Shown one piece after another: positions 25,475-32,764 of a stretch of 50,144 nucleotides of DNA (positions within the stretch are counted from its first letter, which is position 1; each line of letters begins with the position of its first letter). The notes under the pieces were generated by a model that had not been told where the DNA came from, did no database searches, and was given only the letters and a program-made list of their open reading frames with translations. The position numbers and the translations under genes are program-made. The stretch is from JAXHUM01 sp034189325. GTDB taxonomy: Bacteria; Desulfobacterota; DSM-4660; Desulfatiglandales; Desulfatiglandaceae. The stretch is from positions 1 to 50,144 of the forward strand of contig JAXHUM010000066.1 of assembly GCA_034189325.1 (NCBI GenBank). The letters are read 5' to 3'.

Positions 25475-27184
25475 GTGACGGCAAAAGAGATGGATCATCG
25501 ACGAATAGGTGAAATACTTATGGAAATCTCCAACCTCTCCCAGGAAGAACTTGATCGGGCTTTGGAGACCCAGAAAGAAAAGGGAGGGCGAATAGGGGAG
25601 ATACTGATCCAGCAAAAGGCTATCATTGAGAATGACCTCCTCCGGGCGCTGAGTATCCAGTTCAACTTGCCGTTTTCCTTAACACTTCCCACAGATGACC
25701 TCAAGACCGATTTTGCGGAGAAGGTCCCCATCCAGTTCCTTAAAAAACACAGGGTTGTCCCGGTCATTACGGCAAAGGGCGCCGTGATCGCCGTAAGCGA
25801 TCCTCTCCTTTTTCAGCCTCTTGATGATCTCCGTCTTCTTTTGGGCCTGGAAAGGGTTCGTACTGTCTTGGCACCCTCTACCGCGGTTCTTTCGACAATT
25901 AATTTTGCCTATGATGTGAGCCGTGATTCAGCTGAACAGGTCATCGAGGGAATGCAAGAAGAAGACACGGAACTTATTATTTCCGAGATAGAGGACACAG
26001 GAGATCTTCTCGAAGATACGAGTGACGCCCCGATTATCAAATTGGTTAATCTCATGCTTTCTCAGGCTGTGAAGGGGCGTGCCAGTGATATTCATATTGA
26101 ACCTTTGCAGCACATGGTCAAAATTCGATTCAGAGTGGATGGGATCCTCTACGACAGGCTTTCTCCCCCCAAGCATGTCCAGTCGGCATTGATCTCTCGC
26201 ATAAAGGTTATGGCCAAGATGAACATTGCGGAGAAAAGGCTTCCTCAGGACGGCCGAATCGAGATCAAGATTGCAGACAAGCGTATTGATATTCGCGTTT
26301 CAACGATCCCCACTGCTTTCGGCGAGCGGGTGGTGTTGCGCTTGCTGGACAAGACCAGTGTTCTGCTTCCGGTTTCCGATCTCGGTATGCCTGAAGACCA
26401 GCTCGTTGAGTTTGACAAACTCATCCGCTCCTCCCATGGGATTATATTGGTTACAGGTCCGACCGGCAGCGGGAAGACCACCTCCCTTTATGCGGCCCTT
26501 TCCACCATTAACAAGTCCTACAAAAACATCATAACCATTGAGGATCCGATTGAATATCAGATCGAGGGCATAGGGCAGATCCAGGTCAATCCCAAGATAG
26601 ACCTCACCTTTGCCAAGGGATTGCGCTCCATTGTCCGTCAGGACCCGGATGTGATCCTAGTTGGGGAGATCAGGGACCTCGAAACAGCGGAGATCGCCGT
26701 GCAATCCGCCCTGACCGGTCACCTGGTATTCTCTACCCTCCATACCAACGACTCGGCAAGCGCCGTTACGCGTCTCGTAGACATGGGTATTGAACCCTTT
26801 CTACTTTCCTCCTCTGTTATCGGTATTATCGCCCAAAGATTGGTGCGCACCATCTGCGAAGGCTGTAGAGAGGAGATTGTTCCTTCAGAGGAATCCCTCC
26901 TGAGCATCGGGCTGGACCCTGAAATGGTTCGCGACAAAAAAATCTATCATGGCAAGGGGTGCCCCTCCTGCCTTGAGACAGGTTATAAGGGAAGGACGGG
27001 GATATTTGAGCAGATGCTCTTTGATGATCCTGTAAAGAGTATCATATTGAAGACTTCTGATGCCAACGCCATCAAGAGTCGGGCTGTGAGACAAGGCTTG
27101 GTCACCTTGCGGCAGGAGGGCGCTCGAAAGGTCCTGAAAGGTCTTACAACAATTGAAGAGGTCTTCAGAGTAACGCAGCAATAA
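25475..27184 (+). CDS. gspE: Type II secretion ATPase GspE
   Basis: GspE is the cytoplasmic motor that powers pseudopilus assembly. The GTG at 25475 is eight bases after GGGAGAG (product 569 residues); an in-frame GTG at 25466 overlaps the gspD stop. The N-terminal MshEN-type domain includes RRIGEILMEISNLSQEELDRALETQ. Catalytic motifs are Walker A GPTGSGKTT (328-336), Asp box IITIEDPIEY (352-361), Walker B DPDVILVGEIRD (390-401) and His box STLHTNDSASA (420-430). A tetracysteine zinc element (Cys461/464 and Cys496/499) is the GspE/PilB mark. It is the last gspC-N-type gene of the locus; usually gspE sits next to gspF, so this order is unusual. Confidence 0.95.
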   Translation: MTAKEMDHRRIGEILMEISNLSQEELDRALETQKEKGGRIGEILIQQKAIIENDLLRALSIQFNLPFSLTLPTDDLKTDFAEKVPIQFLKKHRVVPVITAKGAVIAVSDPLLFQPLDDLRLLLGLERVRTVLAPSTAVLSTINFAYDVSRDSAEQVIEGMQEEDTELIISEIEDTGDLLEDTSDAPIIKLVNLMLSQAVKGRASDIHIEPLQHMVKIRFRVDGILYDRLSPPKHVQSALISRIKVMAKMNIAEKRLPQDGRIEIKIADKRIDIRVSTIPTAFGERVVLRLLDKTSVLLPVSDLGMPEDQLVEFDKLIRSSHGIILVTGPTGSGKTTSLYAALSTINKSYKNIITIEDPIEYQIEGIGQIQVNPKIDLTFAKGLRSIVRQDPDVILVGEIRDLETAEIAVQSALTGHLVFSTLHTNDSASAVTRLVDMGIEPFLLSSSVIGIIAQRLVRTICEGCREEIVPSEESLLSIGLDPEMVRDKKIYHGKGCPSCLETGYKGRTGIFEQMLFDDPVKSIILKTSDANAIKSRAVRQGLVTLRQEGARKVLKGLTTIEEVFRVTQQ

Positions 27185-27526
27185 GAAAGCCCAGCCCCTA
27201 TTGATTCTTTCCCCAATCAGTCTCTCTCAGACTACCTCTTTTATAAGGTTATCCCACAAAGCCTCTATCGCCCATAAGAGTTCGCCATTGTGTGTCATGG
27301 CAAATACGTCATCTGTGTTTCCTCAGCTACATTTATGACGGCAATGAGAGAGTCCTCCAGCAAGTCTCTTGTAAGGTATTGTAACTATGAAAATAAAAAA
27401 ACAGGACTTCTGGCACACAGGTTGCAACTCGGGAATAGAAAAACAGGGCGGACGTTGGATAGATGAAAGAGAAGGTTTCCGTGAAGGCCTCTCTGCAATG
27501 TCTTGCCTGAGGGAGATTCATCTATT
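27185..27526 (+). promoter_or_regulatory. Intergenic control region upstream of the CFI-box gene
   Basis: This 342-bp spacer has no convincing gene. It carries the sigma-54 promoter at 27411-27426. The region about 27185-27410 would be the enhancer and activator-binding territory expected for such a promoter. I saw no c-di-GMP (GEMM) riboswitch and no strong terminator after gspE. Confidence 0.6.
27411..27426 (+). promoter_or_regulatory. Sigma-54 (-24/-12) promoter
   Basis: The 16 bases TGGCACACAGGTTGCA fit the RpoN consensus TGGCAC-R-N4-TTGC-W at every specified position, with the correct GG-to-GC spacing. Transcription would start near 27436, leaving a leader of roughly 90 bases before ATG 27527. 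Such promoters need an AAA+ enhancer-binding activator, so the downstream secreted protein is probably switched on by a specific signal. Confidence 0.85.
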
Positions 27527-28285
27527 ATGGGGCACCAAACCAGTTTTAGAAAAATGGCCGATGCATATGTTAGGCGCGTTTTTCTGATGTGTTGTCTGTT
27601 TAGTGCCGTTTTATCAACCCCTTACCATACTTCTATTGCATCGGCCCTGGATGTCACGCTTTCATGGGATGCGTGCACCGGTGATATCGACGGTTACCGG
27701 GCCTTTGCCAGAGAAGAAGCCGAAGACTACAATTATTCCCAGCCTGACTGGGAGGGTCAATCTCCTAACTGTACGATTTATGGGCTCTTTGATGAGAGGG
27801 ATTATTATTTTGTCGTGAGGGCCTATAATGATTCCGGTGAGAGCGGCGATTCTAATGAGGTGTATTACCCTGCCGGCGGTTCCGAGCCGAGCGGCGGTGG
27901 TGGTTCAAGCGGCGGCAGCGGCAGCGGCGGCGGCGGCTGCTTTATCGCCACAGCAGCCTTTGGATCTCCCATGGAGCCCCAGGTTTTTCTTCTGAGGCAA
28001 TTCAGAGATCAGTACCTCCTTTCAAATGGTCCGGGCCGTGCATTCGTTCATGCCTATTACAGGTATTCACCGCCCCTTGCTGACCTCATTGGTGATCATG
28101 GTCTCGCCAGAAAGATGGTTCGTGCCGGCCTTCAGCCCCTTATTCTACTAAGTTCCATCCTGGTCAACTTCGGAACGATCCCGATCATCATTATGTTTTT
28201 AGTGGTCTTCTCGGCCTTGATTACGGCGATCACATCTTATATGAACTACATGAGACAAGCTCAACGATTCGATCCAACCAAATAG
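27527..28285 (+). CDS. Secreted/anchored Fn3-like protein with CFI-box C-terminal domain
   Basis: The start chosen is ATG 27527, after GAGGGAG; the product is 252 residues. A signal peptide spans about 10-40 (VRRVFLMCCLFSAVLS...SIASA). Residues 41-116 form a fibronectin type III-like domain (LDVTLSWDA at the start, YYFVVRAYNDSGESGDSNEVY at the end). A Gly/Ser linker (117-137) follows. Then Cys138 begins CFIATAAFGSPMEP, the signature of the CFI-box-CTERM family. The rest (150-252) has RQFRDQYLL, SPPLADLIGDHGLA and C-terminal hydrophobic helices (about 203-240) with a short basic tail. The family is a proposed sorting signal of unknown mechanism. Its position beside the T2SS locus, behind its own sigma-54 promoter, suggests an exported or surface-retained product. 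Confidence 0.85.
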   Translation: MGHQTSFRKMADAYVRRVFLMCCLFSAVLSTPYHTSIASALDVTLSWDACTGDIDGYRAFAREEAEDYNYSQPDWEGQSPNCTIYGLFDERDYYFVVRAYNDSGESGDSNEVYYPAGGSEPSGGGGSSGGSGSGGGGCFIATAAFGSPMEPQVFLLRQFRDQYLLSNGPGRAFVHAYYRYSPPLADLIGDHGLARKMVRAGLQPLILLSSILVNFGTIPIIIMFLVVFSALITAITSYMNYMRQAQRFDPTK

Positions 28286-28295
28286 TTCCCTTTCC

Positions 28296-29336
28296 TCAAG
28301 GAATCTCTCTATCGCCTCTGATAAAAGACTCAGCCAGTTCCACATCCTCCTTGCTCCCTATATAGAGAGGTACCCTCTGGTGGAGTTCAGTAGGCTCTAT
28401 TTCAAGAATAGGCCCATGACCATCACTGGCGTACCCACCTGCCTCCTGGACGACCATGGCCAGGGGGTTGGCCTCTACCATGAGTCTCAGTTTTCCAGTC
28501 GCCTTTTTAGGATCCTTCTGGTCGGCTGGGTACATGAAGATGCCTCCCTTGAGGAGATTTCTGTGAAAATCGGCGACCAAGCTCCCCACATACCGTGTGC
28601 TGTAAGGTCTACCAGTGGCCTTGTCTTTGGCCTTGAAATAGTCGATCAAGGCCCTTGTCTTTTCGTCCCAATACCCGTAGTTGCTCTCATTGACGCTATA
28701 GATTTTCCCCTTTTTCGGTATTTTAATGTTCTCGTGGGATAGGAGAAACTCCCCCACACTTGGAAACAGGGTAAAACCATGCACGCCGGTCCCGTGACCG
28801 GTTGTATAAACCATTATCGTACTCGATCCATACACGAAATAGCCGGCGGCCACCTGTTTTATTCCAGGTTGGAGAACATCCGCCAACATCGGTTCGGAGC
28901 TGTTCGTGTGATTATCCCTTCTGAAAATACCGAAAATCGTCCCGATGCTTACATTCACATCTATGTTCGAAGAACCGTCGAGGGGATCAAATAGGAGGAT
29001 ATAATTCCCTTTCGGGTACTGGGAAGGTATTTCGATCAGGTCGGCATTTTCCTCAGAGCCCATACAACACAGTTTCCCAACATACTGCATCCTTTCAATA
29101 ATGATCTGATTGGCAAACAGGTCGAGCTTTTGAACCTGTTCGTCTTGGACATTCACGGAGCCCGTAGCGCCGATGATATCGACAAGACCGGCCTTATTCA
29201 CCTCCCTCGAGATAACCTTGGCCGCAACTACCAGTTCATTGAGCAGGGTTGTGAAGGCCCCGGTGGCCTCCGGATTGGCACGCTGCTGATTCAGAATGTG
29301 TTGCGTGAGAGTGATTCCAACACCTTGGTTCTTCAT
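28296..29336 (-). CDS. fbp: Fructose-1,6-bisphosphatase class I
   Basis: FBPase hydrolyses fructose-1,6-bisphosphate in gluconeogenesis; it is cytosolic. The 346 residues are standard for class I. Metal-binding and signature motifs are GSEENADL (Glu95, Glu96) and FDPLDGSSNIDVNVSIGTIFGIF (Asp117, Asp120, Gly-Ser-Ser). Substrate-binding segments YVGSLVADFHRNLLKGGIFMYP and KLRLMVEANPLAMVVQEAGGYASDG follow. ATG 29336 has AAGGAGGGG seven bases upstream. It is convergent with the CFI-box gene (10 bp between stops). Its presence fits growth on acids or other non-sugar carbon. Confidence 0.96.
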   Translation of the reverse strand: MKNQGVGITLTQHILNQQRANPEATGAFTTLLNELVVAAKVISREVNKAGLVDIIGATGSVNVQDEQVQKLDLFANQIIIERMQYVGKLCCMGSEENADLIEIPSQYPKGNYILLFDPLDGSSNIDVNVSIGTIFGIFRRDNHTNSSEPMLADVLQPGIKQVAAGYFVYGSSTIMVYTTGHGTGVHGFTLFPSVGEFLLSHENIKIPKKGKIYSVNESNYGYWDEKTRALIDYFKAKDKATGRPYSTRYVGSLVADFHRNLLKGGIFMYPADQKDPKKATGKLRLMVEANPLAMVVQEAGGYASDGHGPILEIEPTELHQRVPLYIGSKEDVELAESFIRGDREIP

Positions 29337-29512
29337 TTTGTCCCCTCCTTAAAATCTATATGACTCAGTATCCACCTGTTAATCAGTGAGTACTGGTAGG
29401 CTGTTTTCACCAAATAAAGAAGTAACCGGTTTCATTTGTAATCGAAACAAGACGATCAATAATCGAACATCCACAAAACATTCAGTCTTTATAAGGCGTT
29501 CGGATCTGGATA

Positions 29513-30574
29513 TTATGTCGGCTCCCCCCTGTATTCGAGCCGGTAAATCTCCGCCAGGGTGAGAAAAACAGTTATGATCAGTGGACCGTAGACAATTCCC
29601 AAGACACCGAAGAGTTTTAATCCTCCAATAATGCCTATGAAAACAAGAAGTGAGTTCATCTGCATCCCTTTTCCAATCAATCGAGGCTTGAGCAGATATT
29701 CTATGATCGAACTATAGCACATATTGTACAGGAGGAATCCGATCGCCAGTCCGACCCTCCCTTGGATCATCAGAATGATGGCGGCTGGAAAAAAGACTAT
29801 GGACGCGCCTATGATCGGCAAGAAGGCCATAAAAGCGATGACAGTGCCCCATAGGAGAGGAGAATGCAAACCGAACATGTAGAAACCAAAGCCGCCCAAT
29901 ATTCCCTGAACAAAGCCGCTCAAGCCATTTCCGACAAAAATGGCCTTTCCCATCTCACGGAACTTGCCGATGACTTTTTCGAGCTGCTCTTTCGGGACAG
30001 GTATGAGATCGGAAAGATAATTCTTGAGTCGAAGGCCGTCTTTGAAAAGATAAAAAACCAGGAGCATCATGAGAAAAAAATTGACCAGAAGGCTCAGGAT
30101 ATTAGAGGCCATAGAGCTGAGCTGTTTATAGAGAAAGAGTCCCACGTTTTTCCCAATAGAGGTGGCCAGCCTTTCAACCGTTTCAGGCGTGAATTCTATA
30201 CCTGTCATTTCACCTATTCTTCTGATTCGTTTTGCCCATAAGGAATCCCCTTCAAGAGATTTCTGAATCTGGCTCAGGGAGACTTCATCTCGGGTGCGGT
30301 TGTAGAAGTCATAGGCCTCATTCGAAAGCGTTCCTACAAACCAACCAAGGGGTATCACCAGTACAAGCAGTACAAAAATAACCATGAGAAGGGAGGCCAA
30401 AGCTTCACGGTCTTTCAGCATCCCCTTGACCCAGAAGAACATTGGATAACTCACACTGGTGATTAAAAGCGCCAGCACAACAGCAGATAAATAGGACCAG
30501 AAAAGGCCAAAAAGCAGAAGGGAGGAGCCTATTAAAAGGACGATAAAGAATTTGAAACCATGCCGCATATCCAT
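29513..30574 (-). CDS. AI-2E family transporter (PerM/TqsA-like)
   Basis: This integral membrane protein has about eight helices. The family includes TqsA (autoinducer-2 export) and sodium/proton antiporters, so the substrate is open. The start is ATG 30574 (353 residues), where a membrane helix follows at once (FKFFIVLLIGSSLLLFGLFWSYLSAVVLALLI). Longer versions would read back into the selC tRNA and are rejected. Family signatures include LLVNFFLMMLLVFYLFKDG and the C-terminal LLVFIGIIGGLKLFGVLGIVYGPLI. It begins only 33 bp after the selC 3' end, without an intervening terminator, so it may be read from the selC promoter. Shine-Dalgarno AAAGG is weak. Confidence 0.88.
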   Translation of the reverse strand: MDMRHGFKFFIVLLIGSSLLLFGLFWSYLSAVVLALLITSVSYPMFFWVKGMLKDREALASLLMVIFVLLVLVIPLGWFVGTLSNEAYDFYNRTRDEVSLSQIQKSLEGDSLWAKRIRRIGEMTGIEFTPETVERLATSIGKNVGLFLYKQLSSMASNILSLLVNFFLMMLLVFYLFKDGLRLKNYLSDLIPVPKEQLEKVIGKFREMGKAIFVGNGLSGFVQGILGGFGFYMFGLHSPLLWGTVIAFMAFLPIIGASIVFFPAAIILMIQGRVGLAIGFLLYNMCYSSIIEYLLKPRLIGKGMQMNSLLVFIGIIGGLKLFGVLGIVYGPLIITVFLTLAEIYRLEYRGEPT

Positions 30575-30607
30575 TGATTGGCGCCTTTGGTGCTTGCAGT
30601 AGGGAGG

Positions 30608-30705
30608 TGGCGGAAGTGCATGGGAATCGAACCCACCTACCGAGGTTTTAGCCCGGTACACCGGATTTGAAGTCCGGGAGCCCCACCAGTGAGCTTTCCA
30701 CTTCC
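30608..30705 (-). tRNA. selC: tRNA-Sec (UCA anticodon)
   Basis: Read on the minus strand from 30705, the RNA begins GGAAGTGG and ends GCACTTCCG with an encoded CCA (30610-30608). The anticodon arm CCGGA-CTTCAAA-TCCGG gives anticodon UCA. The long variable arm closes with TACCG/CGGTA, and the T-loop is TTCGATT. The 98-base size and extended acceptor are features of the selenocysteine tRNA. It decodes in-frame UGA with SelB, so the genome encodes selenoproteins. Position 8 faces a G, giving a G-G mismatch where most bacterial tRNA-Sec have an eighth acceptor pair. Confidence 0.95.
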
Positions 30706-30732
30706 GCACAAGTAGGCTTTTCGACCCGTCTT

Positions 30733-30760
30733 ATTCTACCTGCATGGTTCCTTTTGTCAA
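30733..30760 (-). promoter_or_regulatory. Sigma-70 promoter of selC
   Basis: On the minus strand, a perfect TTGACA (30760-30755) and TAGAAT (30738-30733) are 16 bases apart. Transcription should start near 30726, about 21 bases before the tRNA 5' end. This near-consensus promoter sits in the selC-asd gap and gives selC independent expression. Confidence 0.75.
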
Positions 30761-30831
30761 CTCCTGATGCTCCCCGGTTGCGCCGAAACAGGATGGGAGA
30801 TAGGGGCGGAGTCTGATTTGATAAGTTTATA

Positions 30832-31947
30832 TCAGGATGATTCCTGGATAATGATTTGCAAAATCCTTCTAATCGGCTCTGCAGCACCCCAGAGAAGCTG
30901 GTCTCCCACGGTGAAAGCGGCAACGAACTGTGGACCCATAAGCATTTTTCGGAGTCTGCCGACAGGCACGGAAAGGGTGCCGTTAACAGCGGCCGGCGTC
31001 AGGGATCGCAAAGTGGGTTCTTTATCATTGGGGATGACCCGGACCCATGGGTTCCCCTTTTCTATGATTTCAGACACCTCATCGATTGGCAGGTCCTTGT
31101 TCAATTTGATGGTGAGCCCCTGGCTATGACATCGCATAGCGCCGACACGAACGCAGAGACCATCTATGGGGATCGTCTTGTCCGTCTGCAAAATCTTGTT
31201 CGTTTCGACCTCCCCCTTCCACTCTTCTCTGGTCTGTCCGGATTCCATTTTCGAGTCGATCCAGGGAAGAAGGCTTCCTGCAAGGGGAGCGCCGAATTGA
31301 GCGGTCGGGAAGGCGGGGCTCCTGAGTTCTTGGGTGACTACCTCGTCAACGGCTAGGGCAGTGGATGCAGGATCATTGAGCAGGCCTTTCGCAGAGAGTC
31401 CTATAGCATCCATCTGAGCGGCCAGTTCTTTCATATTCTTGGCTCCTGCTCCTGACGCAGCCTGATAGGTCATAGATGAGATCCATTCAATATGACCGGA
31501 GGCAAAGAGGCCTGAAAGGGCCATGAGCATGAGACTGACAGTGCAGTTTCCTCCCACATAGGTCTTGATGCCTGAGGATAATCCCGCATCAATGACGGAT
31601 CTGTTCAGAGGGTCAAGGACAATAATACTGTCATCATCAAGCCTGAGAGTGGAGGCGGCGTCTATCCAATAGCCTGTCCAGCCGCTCTTGCGAAGCTCTT
31701 GATAGACTTTTTTTGTATAGCCTCCCCCTTGACAGGTAACGATAATGTTGAGGGAAGATAGGAGATGGATGTCATAGGCATCCATCAAGGGTGGGATTTC
31801 AAGGCCTAAATCCGGGCCTATTCCACCGATATCTGAAGTGGTGAAGAAGGTCGGTTCAAAATCATGAAAGTCCAGCTCCTCTTTCATCCTTCCCATGAGA
31901 ACGGAGCCAACCATTCCTCTCCATCCAACAAATCCAACTCTTAGCAT
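30832..31947 (-). CDS. asd: Aspartate-semialdehyde dehydrogenase
   Basis: Asd makes aspartate semialdehyde for lysine/diaminopimelate, threonine and methionine synthesis. The 371 residues match the enterobacterial-type enzyme. It begins MLRVGFVGWRGMVGSVLMGRM (NADP-binding) and has the active-site GGNCTVSLML with Cys135 at the same number as in E. coli. Later motifs include SGAGAKNMKELAAQ, the substrate-binding segment VGAMRCHSQGLTIKL (His near the C-terminal half) and LLWGAAEPIRRIL. It lies 53 bp after the sirtuin gene on the same strand. No lysine riboswitch fits in that gap. Confidence 0.96.
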   Translation of the reverse strand: MLRVGFVGWRGMVGSVLMGRMKEELDFHDFEPTFFTTSDIGGIGPDLGLEIPPLMDAYDIHLLSSLNIIVTCQGGGYTKKVYQELRKSGWTGYWIDAASTLRLDDDSIIVLDPLNRSVIDAGLSSGIKTYVGGNCTVSLMLMALSGLFASGHIEWISSMTYQAASGAGAKNMKELAAQMDAIGLSAKGLLNDPASTALAVDEVVTQELRSPAFPTAQFGAPLAGSLLPWIDSKMESGQTREEWKGEVETNKILQTDKTIPIDGLCVRVGAMRCHSQGLTIKLNKDLPIDEVSEIIEKGNPWVRVIPNDKEPTLRSLTPAAVNGTLSVPVGRLRKMLMGPQFVAAFTVGDQLLWGAAEPIRRILQIIIQESS

Positions 31948-32000
31948 AAAATCCTCCTGAGTGAATCTTCTTTAAAACCTTTCAATTGAGTAAAAGATAA

Positions 32001-32753
32001 CTAATCCGCGATCATCTTCGCTAGGACCTCGGAAATAGGCCTGTGAATGATCAGGTCCGCCTGGTTGTCAAGCGGTGTCTCCTCAAGATTGACAATAATC
32101 AATCGTGCCCCGCTTTGAACAGCAACCACCGGAATGGAAGCCGCGGGGTAGACCACGAGAGAAGACCCCAGCACGATACAGAGTTCACATGCCCGGGCGT
32201 GCATGGCCGCCTGGGCCATCTTATCTTCGGGCATGGCCTGGCCGAAAGATATGGTATCCGGTTTCAGGATACCATTGCAGTCATCGCAATAAGGGACCCT
32301 TATTCCTGAATCGATCCGCTCTTCGATCTCATCCCGACCATATTTCTTCCTGCAGTTCATGCAAGAAACGGAAAAGGCGGTGCCATGGATCTCAATAATT
32401 TTTTCGGGAGAGTTGCCCGCCTTGTGGTGCATATGATCGATGTTCTGTGTGACTATGGCCAGGAGTCTTCCCTGATCTTCCAGGGTCTTGATGGGTAGGT
32501 GGGCCTCACCCGGTCTTGCGTCCTTCATCGTCTTATACAACTCCTGACTCATTTTCCAATAGGTCTCCCGGGCCTTTTCATCGGACATGAATCGGTCGAA
32601 ATAGAATTCAGACGGGTCATATTTGTCCCAAATACCACCGGGACTCCTGAAATCGGGAATTCCCGCTTCCGTACTCAGGCCTGCGCCTGTAAATACCAGT
32701 ATTTTGCGGGTATTTCTTGCCATGTCTGCGCCCTTCTTTATTAACTTATCCAT
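32001..32753 (-). CDS. cobB: NAD-dependent protein deacylase (sirtuin)
   Basis: Sirtuins remove acyl groups from lysines using NAD+. From ATG 32753, with AGGGAG upstream, the product has 250 residues. NAD-binding motifs are FTGAGLSTEAGIPDFRS (21-37) and TQNIDHMHHKAG (102-113). Catalytic His123 lies in EIHGT. A zinc ribbon is formed by Cys131, Cys134, Cys156 and Cys159. The C-terminus has VLGSSLVVYPAA and IIVNLEETPLD. The start lies 11 bp after the mnmE stop, so the two genes are probably co-transcribed. Acyl specificity (acetyl, succinyl or other) cannot be judged by eye. Confidence 0.94.
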   Translation of the reverse strand: MDKLIKKGADMARNTRKILVFTGAGLSTEAGIPDFRSPGGIWDKYDPSEFYFDRFMSDEKARETYWKMSQELYKTMKDARPGEAHLPIKTLEDQGRLLAIVTQNIDHMHHKAGNSPEKIIEIHGTAFSVSCMNCRKKYGRDEIEERIDSGIRVPYCDDCNGILKPDTISFGQAMPEDKMAQAAMHARACELCIVLGSSLVVYPAASIPVVAVQSGARLIIVNLEETPLDNQADLIIHRPISEVLAKMIAD

Positions 32754-32764
32754 GGGCCGTCTCC

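Noticed and set aside
27249..27258. TTATCCCACA, resembling a DnaA box
   Set aside because: It has an extra base relative to TTATNCACA and is alone; no cluster supports an origin.
27185..27410. c-di-GMP riboswitch upstream of the CFI-box gene
   Set aside because: The characteristic GEMM conserved bases were not found.
27387..27587. A 66-residue frame spanning the sigma-54 promoter
   Set aside because: It overlaps the promoter and the start of the CFI-box gene, has no ribosome-binding site and no recognisable sequence.
30648..30923. A 91-residue minus-strand reading frame upstream of the transporter
   Set aside because: It runs through the selC tRNA and has no similarity or Shine-Dalgarno; it is an accidental frame.
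31948..32000. Lysine riboswitch before asd
   Set aside because: Only 53 bp lie between the sirtuin stop and asd, too short for the element.
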